DNA of 64,000 nt from Phaeocystidibacter sp965659415 (GTDB lineage Bacteria > Bacteroidota > Bacteroidia > Flavobacteriales > Schleiferiaceae): the NCBI GenBank assembly GCA_965659415.1, contig CBFHVA010000007.1, positions 1 through 64,000 of the forward strand, given 5' to 3'. This document shows, one piece after another, positions 16,750 to 26,081 of this stretch; the stretch's first letter is position 1, and each line of letters opens with the position of its first letter. The notes under the pieces were generated by a model. It saw nothing but the letters and a program-made list of their open reading frames with translations. It had not been told where the DNA came from and did no database searches. Made by a program: the position numbers and the translations under genes.

Positions 16750-17604
16750 ATGATCAATCACAACGGAGAAATTCTCGATATCGAGGCCGTGCCTTTTCAG
16801 GCTAATTTTAGACCGATTCAATACGGCGATGCCCTTTTCGAAACCGTTAAGTACAACGGCACAACCTTACTCAACTGGGAGGATCATTACTTCCGCGCCA
16901 TGGCTTCCATGCGCATTCTCCGCATGCAAATCCCATTGGATTGGTCGCCGGAGTTTTTGGAAGAACAGTTGATGGAAACGATGAAAGCTCAGCATATCGA
17001 AAGGGGGCCAGCTCGCATTCGAATGACGATTTACAGAGATGGTAAAGGAAAATACACTCCTGCCTCCGATGCTAAAATGGGCTTCATCATACAAGCCGAG
17101 GCTTGGCCAGATGTTGACTTCGAGCTGAATTCAGTCGGATTGAAGGTTGATGTTTTTAAGGATCATGAAGTTCCAAAGGGCATGTTGAGCAACCTGAAAA
17201 CAACGAACGCATTATTGTATACACTGGCTGGTATCTATGCGGCTGAGAATGACTTGGACGATGCATTGTTGCTGAATTCTGACAAGCACGTTGTAGAAGG
17301 TGTATCGAGCAACCTGTTTATGGTAACTGGTAACAAATTGGTTACAGCACCTCTGGAAAGTGGTGCTTTGAGAGGAGTGATGCGCAAGCACATTCTAAGA
17401 AATTCACAGCAATGGGGATTTGAGGTTGAGGAGAAGGGATTTAGTCCTTTTGACTTACAACGTGCGGATGAAGTTTGGCTCACCAACAGCATGAAAGGAA
17501 TACAGTGGGTAGGGCAGTACAGAATGAAGAGCTATAGCAATGAAAAGGCCAAGGAGGCACTGAAGGCATTGAATCTTTCTTTCGATCAATCCTTAGTTCA
17601 GTAG
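16750..17604 (+). CDS. Class IV (branched-chain/ADCL-like) PLP aminotransferase
   Basis: A 284-aa fold-type IV PLP enzyme. Seen: RPIQYGDALFETVKYNG near the N-terminus, the PLP Lys in MLSNLKTTNALLY (Lys ~156), VVEGVSSNLF and TAPLESGALRGVMR, which bind the cofactor phosphate. It could be a branched-chain aminotransferase, a D-amino acid aminotransferase or aminodeoxychorismate lyase; the sequence alone does not decide. It runs tail-to-tail into yqgE with a 12-bp overlap, a neighbourhood (aminotransferase, YqgE, PdxH) that I recall in other flavobacteria. Confidence 0.85.
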   Translation: MINHNGEILDIEAVPFQANFRPIQYGDALFETVKYNGTTLLNWEDHYFRAMASMRILRMQIPLDWSPEFLEEQLMETMKAQHIERGPARIRMTIYRDGKGKYTPASDAKMGFIIQAEAWPDVDFELNSVGLKVDVFKDHEVPKGMLSNLKTTNALLYTLAGIYAAENDLDDALLLNSDKHVVEGVSSNLFMVTGNKLVTAPLESGALRGVMRKHILRNSQQWGFEVEEKGFSPFDLQRADEVWLTNSMKGIQWVGQYRMKSYSNEKAKEALKALNLSFDQSLVQ

Positions 17605-18168
17605 CGGATCAGAAGGAGCATTGACCCACAGATTATAATCGCCACCTAACTCTTGAAGGGCCGAACGCCATAATTCTGAACTTTGCGTTTTGAAAATGTC
17701 CATCGTGTCTGGGGGAAGCACACGCCACGACTTTTCTTCAATTTCGCCTTTCAATTGTTCCGCACCCCAACCAGAATAGCCCAGGAAAAAGTGAATCTCT
17801 CCTTCCTCGATCTGACCAAGAAGAATGGCACTTTTGAGTAATTCGAAATCTCCACCCCAATATACCGTATCCGTTACGCGAATGGCATCAGGGAATAAGT
17901 CGGGGCGATTGTGAAGGAAATAAAGATTTTCTTGCTCTACCGGACCGCCTGAATAAACTTCCGATTCAAATTCGGGAAAGTTTGAAACCAGTTCGTGTAT
18001 TTTTAATTCCATAGGTCGGTTAAGAACATATCCTACCGTACCTTCATCATTGTGTTCCGCGATGAATACTACACTGCGATCAAAGTTGGGATCACCTAAA
18101 AAAGGCTCTGCTAACAATAAACTACCGGTTGTCGGTTTTTCCATAGAATCCAAATTAGGATGGTCCAT
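17593..18168 (-). CDS. YqgE/AlgH family protein
   Basis: A 191-aa protein of the UPF0301 (YqgE/AlgH) family, of unknown biochemical role. Seen: TTGSLLLAEPFLGDPNFDRSVV at the start, GYVLNRP, SGGPVEQENLYFLH, FFLGYSGWGAEQLKGEI and the C-terminal WVNAPSDPLLN. An internal ATG at 18144 (MEKPTTGS) is an equally good start. Divergent from pdxH, 34 bp apart. Confidence 0.9.
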   Translation of the reverse strand: MDHPNLDSMEKPTTGSLLLAEPFLGDPNFDRSVVFIAEHNDEGTVGYVLNRPMELKIHELVSNFPEFESEVYSGGPVEQENLYFLHNRPDLFPDAIRVTDTVYWGGDFELLKSAILLGQIEEGEIHFFLGYSGWGAEQLKGEIEEKSWRVLPPDTMDIFKTQSSELWRSALQELGGDYNLWVNAPSDPLLN

Positions 18169-18202
18169 TCACATATCCAACTTAAAGTGAGATTTTTACA
18201 TC

Positions 18203-18847
18203 ATGAATGATCAAGATTTAAGAAAAATTCGACGTGAGTATACAAAAGGTCAATTGCTGGAATCGGAAGTTCCGAATGATCCAATGTACCTTTTTAAAGA
18301 TTGGTTTAGCGAGTGGAAAGAACTAGGTCGACCAGACGCCACTGCAATGACCTTGGCTACTGCGAGTGCCGAGGGTGTTCCAGATGCTCGGATTGTGTTG
18401 TTGAAGGGCTCGGACAATGGTCTCTTCACCTTTTTCACCAACTACAACAGCAAGAAAGGTCAAGATTTAAAAGCGAACCCAATGGCCACTTTACTCTTTT
18501 ATTGGCCTGAGGTTGAGCGTCAGGTTCGCATTACGGGAAGGGTTGAGCAACTACCGTATGAAGAGAGCAGCGCTTATTTCAAGGAACGCCCCATTGGAAG
18601 TCAGATTGGCGCGTTGAGTTCTCCTCAATCCCAGATCATTGCAAATCGTGAAGTTTTGGAAGCCGAAGTGAACGCAAAGACTGAAAAGTATGGCGTGGAA
18701 GGTCCTGAATGCCCCGACTTTTGGGGTGGCTTTGGGGTTGTGCCGGAACAAATGGAATTTTGGCAGGGGCGCGCAAGCCGACTCCATGATCGAATTCAGT
18801 ATGTTCGCGATGGTAGCTCGTGGATTTATCATCGATTGGCGCCATAA
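18203..18847 (+). CDS. pdxH: Pyridoxamine 5'-phosphate oxidase
   Basis: A 214-aa FMN enzyme that oxidises pyridoxamine/pyridoxine 5'-phosphate to PLP. Seen: LRKIRREYTKGQL, DARIVLLKGSD, FFTNYNSKKGQDL (FMN phosphate binding), RQVRITGRVEQL, the substrate-binding SQIGALSSPQSQ, EFWQGRASRLHDR and the C-terminal RLAP. Full length for the family. It sits next to a PLP-dependent aminotransferase, so cofactor supply and use are neighbours here. Confidence 0.96.
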   Translation: MNDQDLRKIRREYTKGQLLESEVPNDPMYLFKDWFSEWKELGRPDATAMTLATASAEGVPDARIVLLKGSDNGLFTFFTNYNSKKGQDLKANPMATLLFYWPEVERQVRITGRVEQLPYEESSAYFKERPIGSQIGALSSPQSQIIANREVLEAEVNAKTEKYGVEGPECPDFWGGFGVVPEQMEFWQGRASRLHDRIQYVRDGSSWIYHRLAP

Positions 18848-18894
18848 TGATTAAATCCTATCGATTTAATAGATTTTTATAATTTAGCGGGCTC

Positions 18895-19917
18895 ATGGTA
18901 GCACATATAACAAACCGATCCGTGCGCTTTGCCGTTTGTGGCATGGGCAGAATAGGGCAGCGACATGCTCGCATTATCAGCGAATTTGAAAATGCAGAGT
19001 TGGTGGCTACTTGTGATATTGCAGTAGACCATGGAATGGGAGAAATTCCGCACTTCACATCTTTAAATGATTTGCTGGACTCTGATCTTGATATAGATGT
19101 AGTATCTCTAGCTACGCCTAATGGATTACACTCGAGTCAGGCTATCGAATGTCTGCGCGCAGGCTACCACGTGCTGATCGAGAAACCACTAGCTCTCCAT
19201 AAATCAGACGCCGAACGCGTCATTCACACCTCCTTGGAAGTGGGAAAGTTGGTATTTGGAATAATGCAGAACCGATATTCTCCTCCTTCCCAGTGGTTGA
19301 AGGAACTGGTTAACAAGGGAGTACTGGGCAAAATATTTCACGTGGATGTTCATTGTTATTGGAATAGGGATGAGCGATACTATAAATCAGACACCTGGCA
19401 TGGATCACAAGACATGGACGGTGGAACACTCTTCACCCAGTTCAGTCACTTTGTGGATATGATATATTGGTTGTTTGGGGATATCGAGAATATCTCTGGT
19501 CGCTTTGACAATCACAATCATGATCAACTCATTGAATTTGAGGATACCGGTCTTGTGCATTTCGACTTCAAGAATGGCGGAACAGGAAGCTTACAGTATT
19601 CTACGAGTGTCTGGGGTCAAAATCTAGAGTCATCGCTGACTATTCTTGCCGAGAATGGCAGTGTAAAAGTAGGGGGGCAATACATGAATGAAGTAGTGCA
19701 TTGTCATATCAAAGATTATGAGATGCCTGAATTGGCCCCTTCTAACCCTCCTAATGATTACGGACCGTATAAAGGTTCAGCAGCTAATCATGGTTATGTA
19801 ATTGACAATGTGATTCGCACGCTTAGAGGTGAGACCAAGATTTCCACAAATGCCTTAGAAGGCATGAAAGTGGTAGATATCATTGAACGTATTTACCAAG
19901 TTCGGGATTCAAAATGA
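18895..19917 (+). CDS. Gfo/Idh/MocA family NAD(P)-dependent sugar oxidoreductase
   Basis: A 340-aa oxidoreductase. Rossmann motif CGMGRIGQRHARI (~15-27), the family EKP motif in VLIEKPLALH, and a C-terminal alpha/beta domain with YWNRDERYYKSDTWHG and GGTLFTQFSHFVDMIYWL. The HisXXXAsp pair (HFVD) matches the WlbA/WbpB group that oxidises C3 of UDP-HexNAc-uronate sugars, so surface polysaccharide synthesis is a fair guess. Its stop overlaps the SLC13 start by 4 bp, making it the first gene of the sulfate activation operon. That may point to sulfated polysaccharide. Confidence 0.8.
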   Translation: MVAHITNRSVRFAVCGMGRIGQRHARIISEFENAELVATCDIAVDHGMGEIPHFTSLNDLLDSDLDIDVVSLATPNGLHSSQAIECLRAGYHVLIEKPLALHKSDAERVIHTSLEVGKLVFGIMQNRYSPPSQWLKELVNKGVLGKIFHVDVHCYWNRDERYYKSDTWHGSQDMDGGTLFTQFSHFVDMIYWLFGDIENISGRFDNHNHDQLIEFEDTGLVHFDFKNGGTGSLQYSTSVWGQNLESSLTILAENGSVKVGGQYMNEVVHCHIKDYEMPELAPSNPPNDYGPYKGSAANHGYVIDNVIRTLRGETKISTNALEGMKVVDIIERIYQVRDSK

Positions 19918-21710
19918 GCATGACAGAGGGAACGGTACATTACATTTTACTTGCCGCCCTTTTGGTGATTACGGCAAGTCTGTTCGTTCAAAGGTTTAAG
20001 CCAACTTTAGTGTTCGGCTGGACTACCCTAGCTCTTGTTCTCGTTGGCATCATGCCTATCAATTTACTGCTTTCCGCTTTTAGTAATAGATCCATACTTA
20101 CCATCTTCTTATTGATCTTTATTACGTCCGCGCTTCGAAAGCACTTCAACTTATTGGGCTTGATGGATCGCATCTTCAGAGGGATTCAATCTCCAAAACG
20201 GTTTTTGGTGAGCATGACTTCCTCTGTCGCAGCCTTTTCTTCCGTAGTGAATAATACGCCGATCGTAGCTCTCATGATTCCTTACGTTTACGATTGGGCC
20301 CGCAAGCGCGACGTATCTCCCTCACGATTTCTGATGCCACTTAGCTTTGCCGCCACCTTAGGTGGAACTATTACGGTTATTGGTACTTCCACCAACTTGG
20401 TTTTGAATGGTTTATTGGAGGCCAACGATTTAGAGCCCCTTGGCTTTGCCGATTTCTTCCTCCCAGGATTGATCGTCACTATTCTCGGTGTTCTGTACCT
20501 ATCGCTGTTTGGATTTGGGATGCTAAAGGATAGAAAGGATGTTTTGGAGGAGTTTGAATCAAACCGACGAGAATACATTGTTGAAACCGAAGTGTTAGCT
20601 AACAGCGAGAAGGTGGGTAAAACCATTACAGAGGCTGGTTTGAGAAACTTGGAGGGAATCTTCTTGATCGAGATTTACAGGAAGGGTAGATTGATATCTC
20701 CTGTCACTCCAGAAGAAATCCTGCAAGCCGGTGATTTACTCTACTTCGCCGGTGATGTAGATCGCATTGTTGAGTTGCTGAAAGACGATAACGGACTTGA
20801 AATTCCAAAGCGTGAAAAGTTTGCTAGCAAGGATGTATTAGAAGTGGTAGAGGTTTTGGTGCCGATTACTTCCGATTTAGCGGGAAAGAAAGTGCGCGAC
20901 ACCAATTTTAGGGAGCGTTTTGATGCTGCTATTGTAGCTGTTCATCGTGATGGTAGGAAGCTTGGAGGAAGAATTGGTGATGTGGTGTTGGAATACGGAG
21001 ATTTGCTTTTGCTTACCACTGGAACGCGTTTTAAAACGGTAATTCAAGCCAATAAGCACTTGTACACCGTATCGTACATGGAGCGCATCGATCAAAATTC
21101 AAAACCAGAGAAGCGATGGGTGGGATTAGGAGCTGCGGCTGCCTTAATTGCATTGCTTTTTGGCGGAATTGACCTATTCACCTTTCTAATTATCGTGATG
21201 GTCCTTTTAGCTAGTTTCGGATTGTTTTCAGCACAAGACCTTAGAAAGGATGTGAATTCTGATTTACTGGTCATTTTGGTATGTGCGGTCGCGCTAGGTA
21301 CTACACTTATTCACACTGGAACCGCTGAGTGGATAAGCAGTGGAATGGTTGGATTACTTGAAACGGCAAATCCATTGATTATTCTAGTGTCTATAATGCT
21401 TCTTACCGTTTTCTTGACCAGCTTTGTGACTAACGTGGCCGCTGTGGCAGTAGCCTTTCCGATTGTTGCGGCTCTCGTGGAACAGTCGGGAGTTGATGGT
21501 ACGCCGTTCTATCTAGCCTTGGCCTATGGAGCTTCTGCTTCGTTTTTAACACCAGTGAGTTATCAAACTAACCTAATGGTGTATGGTCCTGGAGGCTATA
21601 AGAGTAAGGATTTCCTTAGGGTAGGAGCTCCTCTCGCTATTCTCTATATTTTTTCAATTCTGGTTTACCTCATGGTGAGGTACAACTTCATCTCTGGAAT
21701 ACATGTCTAA
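19914..21710 (+). CDS. SLC13-family permease with two central TrkA-C domains (likely sulfate uptake)
   Basis: A 598-aa membrane protein. An N-terminal group of helices carries VVNNTPIVALMIP and GTITVIGTSTNLVLNG (SLC13 substrate motif). A soluble insert (~215-395) holds two RCK_C/TrkA-C domains (LRNLEGIFLIEIYRKG..., FRERFDAAIVAVHRDG...). The second membrane half repeats the motif in TSFVTNVAAVAVAFPI and ASASFLTPVSYQTN. Proteins of this layout transport sulfate or dicarboxylates; overlap with cysC (8 bp) and location with cysDN make sulfate most likely. Confidence 0.85.
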   Translation: MSMTEGTVHYILLAALLVITASLFVQRFKPTLVFGWTTLALVLVGIMPINLLLSAFSNRSILTIFLLIFITSALRKHFNLLGLMDRIFRGIQSPKRFLVSMTSSVAAFSSVVNNTPIVALMIPYVYDWARKRDVSPSRFLMPLSFAATLGGTITVIGTSTNLVLNGLLEANDLEPLGFADFFLPGLIVTILGVLYLSLFGFGMLKDRKDVLEEFESNRREYIVETEVLANSEKVGKTITEAGLRNLEGIFLIEIYRKGRLISPVTPEEILQAGDLLYFAGDVDRIVELLKDDNGLEIPKREKFASKDVLEVVEVLVPITSDLAGKKVRDTNFRERFDAAIVAVHRDGRKLGGRIGDVVLEYGDLLLLTTGTRFKTVIQANKHLYTVSYMERIDQNSKPEKRWVGLGAAAALIALLFGGIDLFTFLIIVMVLLASFGLFSAQDLRKDVNSDLLVILVCAVALGTTLIHTGTAEWISSGMVGLLETANPLIILVSIMLLTVFLTSFVTNVAAVAVAFPIVAALVEQSGVDGTPFYLALAYGASASFLTPVSYQTNLMVYGPGGYKSKDFLRVGAPLAILYIFSILVYLMVRYNFISGIHV

Positions 21711-22299
21711 GGTTATTGTAATCCCGCAGATTCATGATATCAATCGTGAGTCACGTAAAACGCTAAATGGACACCGATCCTTTGTGCTTTGGTTTACCGG
21801 CCTTTCGGGGTCAGGTAAAAGCACAGTTGCCAATGCAGTTGAAAAAGTTCTTCACGGCAGAAGCAGCCACACCTATATCCTCGATGGTGATAATGTAAGG
21901 GCTGGGCTAAACGGCGATTTGGATTTTTCCGAGAAGGGCAGAACGGAGAATATCCGCCGTATCGGAGAAGTGGCAAATTTGATGACCGATGCTGGATTGA
22001 TTGTATTGACCGCCTTTGTATCCCCATTCAAATCAGATCGTGCTAAAGTTCGCAACACAGTAGGTTCAGGTTCGTTTATCGAAGTATTTGTGGATTGTCC
22101 ACTAGAGGTTTGTGAAGCTCGGGATGTGAAGGGATTATACAAAAAGGCAAGGGCAGGAGAGATTCCTGACTTTACAGGAATAACTTCTCCATTTGAAGCT
22201 CCAGATTCACCGGATATTCACTTGTGTACTGATAGCGAATCGCTTGAGGAAAGCGTGGCCAAAGTCATTGATTATCTGGAGTTAAAAAGATTCATCTAA
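21703..22299 (+). CDS. cysC: Adenylyl-sulfate kinase
   Basis: A 198-aa P-loop kinase that phosphorylates APS to PAPS. Seen: Walker A FTGLSGSGKSTVANA (~30), the APS-binding LDGDNVRAGLNGDLDFS, ENIRRIGEVANLM, and DCPLEVCEARDVKGLYKKARAG. Full length. Transcribed with the permease upstream and cysDN downstream. Confidence 0.96.
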   Translation: MSKVIVIPQIHDINRESRKTLNGHRSFVLWFTGLSGSGKSTVANAVEKVLHGRSSHTYILDGDNVRAGLNGDLDFSEKGRTENIRRIGEVANLMTDAGLIVLTAFVSPFKSDRAKVRNTVGSGSFIEVFVDCPLEVCEARDVKGLYKKARAGEIPDFTGITSPFEAPDSPDIHLCTDSESLEESVAKVIDYLELKRFI

Positions 22300-22351
22300 A
22301 AGTATATAGAATTGGTAGGATTATGCATCTTTGCCACTGAAATAGAACGAC

Positions 22352-23257
22352 ATGAGTAACTATCATCTAACGCACCTTAAAGAGCTTGAAGCCGAAGCGA
22401 TTTACGTCATTCGTGAGGTGTACGCTCAATTTGATAATCCAGCTATTCTGTTTTCTGGAGGTAAGGATTCCATTGTATTAACTCACCTAGCGAAGAAGGC
22501 ATTTTACCCAGCTAAAATTCCTTTCCCGTTGGTGCATATAGATACCGGACACAACTTCCCAGAGGCGATTCAGTTCAGAGATGAACTGGTTGAAGAGTTG
22601 GGGGCAAATCTCGTTGTAGGCTCCGTTCAGAAGTCAATTGACGATGGAAGAGTTCGCGAGGAAACGGGAGCAAATGCAAGTAGAAATGCACTTCAGACCA
22701 CCACCTTGCTCGATACCATTGAAGCTCAGAATTACGATGCAGCCATGGGTGGTGCGCGTAGAGATGAGGAGAAAGCCCGCGCAAAAGAGCGCTTCTTCTC
22801 ACATCGAGATGACTTTGGCCAATGGGATCCAAAGAATCAACGTCCGGAGTTGTGGAATATCTTTAACGGTATGAAGCGCATGGGCGAGCACTTTAGAGTG
22901 TTTCCCATTTCAAACTGGACTGAAATGGACGTTTGGCAGTACATTCTCATGGAGGATATCAAGATTCCTGAATTGTACTTTGCTAGAGAACGTGAAGTGA
23001 TTTGGAGAAATAAATCATGGCTTCCCGTTTCAGAGTTTATAAACGTTCGTGATAACGAAACACCTGTGAAGAAGATGGTTCGCTTCCGCACCTTAGGAGA
23101 TATCACAATCACAGGCGGTATTGAATCCGATGCCGATAACTTGGAGAAAATCATCCAAGAGGTTGCTTCAACACGAGTTACAGAGCGCGGAAATCGCGAG
23201 GACGATAAGCGAAGTGAAACGAGTATGGAAGACCGCAAGCGTCAAGGGTATTTCTAA
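22352..23257 (+). CDS. cysD: Sulfate adenylyltransferase subunit 2
   Basis: A 301-aa PP-loop ATP pyrophosphatase-type catalytic subunit of ATP sulfurylase. Seen: the PP-loop FSGGKDSIVLTHLA (~34-47), HIDTGHNFPE, GGARRDEEKARAKER, FPISNWTEMDVWQYI, and the C-terminal ERGNREDDKRSETSMEDRKRQGYF type ending. It forms APS from ATP and sulfate together with the CysN GTPase encoded 26 bp downstream. Confidence 0.97.
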   Translation: MSNYHLTHLKELEAEAIYVIREVYAQFDNPAILFSGGKDSIVLTHLAKKAFYPAKIPFPLVHIDTGHNFPEAIQFRDELVEELGANLVVGSVQKSIDDGRVREETGANASRNALQTTTLLDTIEAQNYDAAMGGARRDEEKARAKERFFSHRDDFGQWDPKNQRPELWNIFNGMKRMGEHFRVFPISNWTEMDVWQYILMEDIKIPELYFAREREVIWRNKSWLPVSEFINVRDNETPVKKMVRFRTLGDITITGGIESDADNLEKIIQEVASTRVTERGNREDDKRSETSMEDRKRQGYF

Positions 23258-23283
23258 TTATCAATCAGAGAAAAGACATTGCG

Positions 23284-24549
23284 ATGGATACATCGAACTA
23301 TTTAGATATGGAACTTCTTCGCTTCACGACTGCTGGTAGTGTTGACGATGGAAAATCAACCTTGATTGGTCGTTTGCTTTTTGACAGTAAGTCGATTTTC
23401 GAAGACCAAATGGAAGCTGTTGCCAAAACGAGTACCAAAAAGGGACTTGAGCACGTGGATCTTTCCCTTCTTACCGATGGCTTGAAGGACGAAAGAGAGC
23501 AGGGTATTACCATCGATGTGGCGTACCGCTATTTCGCCACTCCAAAGCGAAAGTTCATTATTGCCGATACACCGGGACACATTCAGTACACGCGAAACAT
23601 GGTTACCGGAGCTTCAACAGCCAATGTTGCCCTGATTTTGGTTGACGCGCGTAATGGTGTGTTGGAGCAAACCAAGCGTCATTCATTTATCGCCTCCCTG
23701 CTTCAGATTCCTCATATCATTGTGTGCATCAATAAGATGGACCTTGCTGAATACAGTGAAGAGCGATACAATGAAATTATTGATCAATACGAGGAGTTTG
23801 CCGCAAAGCTAGATGTGAAAGATGTACGCTTCATCCCGATTTCAGCACTGCATGGAGATAACGTCGTGAACCGCAGTGTAAACATGGATTGGTATGAAGG
23901 CGGAACTCTTCTGCACACACTCGAGACCATTCACATCGGTTCCGATGAAAATCACATTGATTGTCGCTTCCCTGTTCAAACCGTTATTCGTCCACATTCG
24001 GATGAGTACCACGATTACCGAGGCTATGCCGGTCGCATCGCAGGTGGAGTATTTAAACCGGGAGACGAGGTTACGGTATTGCCAAGCGGATTGACTTCCA
24101 AAATATCTTCTATTGTCACGCTCGAAGGCGAAATTGAAGAAGCTTTCCCTCCAATGAGCGTTACCATCAATTTGGAAGATGATATTGATATCAGTCGCGG
24201 TGATATGATTGTTCGTCCGAATAATCAGCCAGATAGTAAGCAAGACTTAGATGTCATGCTGTGTTGGTTGAATCCAGCGGGGCCATTGCCGCGAGGGAAA
24301 TATGTTCTTCGTCACACGAGTAACGAAGCCCGGGCCATGATTACGGATATTGTTTATAAGGTTGATATCAACACATTGCACAGAAACGAAGAGGACAATA
24401 AGATTGAAATGAACGATATCTTCCGCGCGAAGATTCGCTCAACTCGTCCCATCTTCGCAGATGCATACCGCAGAAACCGTCATACGGGATCATTGATTCT
24501 AATTGATGAAACCACGCATGAAACGGTGGCAGCGGGGATGATCATCTGA
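23284..24549 (+). CDS. cysN: Sulfate adenylyltransferase subunit 1 (GTPase)
   Basis: A 421-aa EF-Tu-like GTPase subunit of ATP sulfurylase. Seen: G1 GSVDDGKSTLIGRLL, switch EREQGITIDVAYRYF, G3 DTPGHIQYTRNM, G4 NKMDL, and elongation-factor-type domains 2 and 3. It lacks any fused CysC kinase domain, in keeping with a separate cysC gene upstream. About 50 residues shorter than E. coli CysN, mainly at the termini. Confidence 0.97.
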   Translation: MDTSNYLDMELLRFTTAGSVDDGKSTLIGRLLFDSKSIFEDQMEAVAKTSTKKGLEHVDLSLLTDGLKDEREQGITIDVAYRYFATPKRKFIIADTPGHIQYTRNMVTGASTANVALILVDARNGVLEQTKRHSFIASLLQIPHIIVCINKMDLAEYSEERYNEIIDQYEEFAAKLDVKDVRFIPISALHGDNVVNRSVNMDWYEGGTLLHTLETIHIGSDENHIDCRFPVQTVIRPHSDEYHDYRGYAGRIAGGVFKPGDEVTVLPSGLTSKISSIVTLEGEIEEAFPPMSVTINLEDDIDISRGDMIVRPNNQPDSKQDLDVMLCWLNPAGPLPRGKYVLRHTSNEARAMITDIVYKVDINTLHRNEEDNKIEMNDIFRAKIRSTRPIFADAYRRNRHTGSLILIDETTHETVAAGMII

Positions 24550-24571
24550 TAGTCATCAACATGTCGAATAG

Positions 24572-24600
24572 AAAGTCCCGCTATAAAGTGGGACTTTTCA
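24572..24600 (+). terminator. Rho-independent terminator after cysN
   Basis: AAAGTCCC (24572-24579) pairs with GGGACTTT (24590-24597) around a ~10-nt loop, followed by T-rich TTCATTTTC. Confidence 0.75.
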
Positions 24601-24623
24601 TTTTCACTGAAATGTATTGGCAT

Positions 24624-24647
24624 AAAAAAACCCCGCTAATGCGGGGT
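24624..24647 (-). terminator. Rho-independent terminator of the HU gene
   Basis: CCCCGC (24631-24636), TAAT loop, GCGGGG (24641-24646). On the minus strand it is followed by seven T (24630-24624). It faces the cysN terminator, so the convergent genes each have their own. Confidence 0.9.
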
Positions 24648-24668
24648 ATTCTTTTTGAGCGAAGTGGC

Positions 24669-24941
24669 TTAGTTCAACTTGTCGTTGAGGTCAGCACCTG
24701 GCTTAAACTTAGCTACGTTCTTAGCAGCAATTTTGATTGGCGCACCAGTCTGTGGGTTACGACCTTCACGAGCAGAACGCTTAGATACAGAGAATGATCC
24801 GAATCCAACTAGAGAAACACGACCACCTTTACCAAGTGATGTTCCTACGCTAGAAGTGAAAGAGTCGAGAGCCTTTTTGGCTTGTGCTTTTGAAATGCCT
24901 GCATCTGCAGCCATTGCATCAATCAATTCAGCTTTGTTCAT
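24669..24941 (-). CDS. HU-family nucleoid DNA-binding protein
   Basis: A 90-aa histone-like protein: MNKAELIDAMA, the helical dimer body, then GRVSLVGFGSFSVSKRSAREGRNPQTG with the Pro-tipped DNA-bending arm, and KFKPGADLNDKLN at the end. Canonical length for HU-beta. The frame can be opened 27 bp further upstream, but ATG 24941 gives the canonical N-terminus. Confidence 0.95.
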   Translation of the reverse strand: MNKAELIDAMAADAGISKAQAKKALDSFTSSVGTSLGKGGRVSLVGFGSFSVSKRSAREGRNPQTGAPIKIAAKNVAKFKPGADLNDKLN

Positions 24942-24986
24942 GGCGAATGATTTTTTTTGGTTATACATTTTTGCTTGAATGCACTA

Positions 24987-25016
24987 CAAATATAGACGAA
25001 TGCAGAGCCCATGCAA
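24987..25016 (-). promoter_or_regulatory. Bacteroidota-type promoter of the HU gene
   Basis: Minus-strand TTG (25016-25014), 19-bp spacer, TATATTTG (24994-24987). Exact consensus, leader about 40 nt. It is one of the clearest promoters of the window, as suits an abundant protein. Confidence 0.75.
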
Positions 25017-25112
25017 GATTGAGCACCAAAAAGGCGCTACTTTGTTGATAAAACCGAGAAATTGTTGAAAAACCTGCCTGAATTTTATTGCAAAACGCTC
25101 GTCCCAGTAAAA

Positions 25113-26066
25113 TCAAGGGTTCACAACGCTGCTCAAGTTGGCATGCTCTGGGAAACCATTTTTGAAGTCGCGCATCCCCATTTTGCGTTTTCCCGGCCAT
25201 TGAATTTCTCGAATGAATAATTGACCCATTCCGGTTTGAATGATCAATTTCTCATCTTCCCAAATCATGCTCCCAGGTCTCTCTTTCTCACTCTCGTGCG
25301 TGTAGCTCGAATTTGAAACCTTGACTTCAAACCGCTCTCCGTTCAATTCCATAACGAGCAGCGGGGGAGGGAATGGAGTTAGCCCTCTAACTTGATTGTG
25401 AAGTTCCAAGCTCGATTTATTTAGGTGCAAGTACTGATGCTCACGAAACAACTTTGGAGCTGGACGGGTGGCTTCTGTCTCATCTTGCTCTTTGAATTCA
25501 GCTTTTTCAGAGATTAATACATCAATGGTACGTACCACTAGGGGTGCGCCTAAGTGCATGAGGCGTTCGTATAGCTCACCCGTAGTTTCGTCTTCACTGA
25601 TAGAAGTAGATTCTTGAAGAATGATGGAGCCGGTATCTATTTCCTCATCCAATTGAAAGGTAGTTACCCCGGTCTCCTTCTCGCCGTTGATTACAGCCCA
25701 GTGAATAGGTGCAGCACCGCGATAGTTAGGCAGGAGAGAGGCATGTAAGTTAAAAGTGCCAAACTTAGGCATGGCCCAAACTGATTTGGGCAACATGCGA
25801 AACGCCACTACCACAAAAACATCAGCCTCTAGCGTGCTAAGTTCACTTTGGAAATCAGGGTCGCGAAGTCTTTCAGGTTGCAGTACGGGTAGATTATGCT
25901 TGAGAGCCGCTTCCTTAACGGCGCTAGCATTGAGTTTCCTTCCTCTACCCGCTGGTTTGTCTGGCGCTGTTACAACACCTACCACTTCATGATTGGATTT
26001 CAAAATAGCTTTCAAAGATGCAACTGCAAACTCTGGAGTGCCCATAAATACGACGCGTGCCCTCAT
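25113..26066 (-). CDS. fmt: Methionyl-tRNA formyltransferase
   Basis: A 317-aa enzyme that formylates initiator Met-tRNA. Seen: VFMGTPEFAVASL at the start, DKPAGRGRKL, the catalytic-site sequence FNLHASLLPNYRGAAPIHWAVINGE with the SLLPxYRG signature, TTFQLDEEIDTGSII, and the C-terminal OB-like domain (~205-317). Third gene of the ATPase - recQ - fmt minus operon, 15 bp after recQ. Confidence 0.96.
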   Translation of the reverse strand: MRARVVFMGTPEFAVASLKAILKSNHEVVGVVTAPDKPAGRGRKLNASAVKEAALKHNLPVLQPERLRDPDFQSELSTLEADVFVVVAFRMLPKSVWAMPKFGTFNLHASLLPNYRGAAPIHWAVINGEKETGVTTFQLDEEIDTGSIILQESTSISEDETTGELYERLMHLGAPLVVRTIDVLISEKAEFKEQDETEATRPAPKLFREHQYLHLNKSSLELHNQVRGLTPFPPPLLVMELNGERFEVKVSNSSYTHESEKERPGSMIWEDEKLIIQTGMGQLFIREIQWPGKRKMGMRDFKNGFPEHANLSSVVNP

Positions 26067-26081
26067 AGCGCAAAGCTAGTG

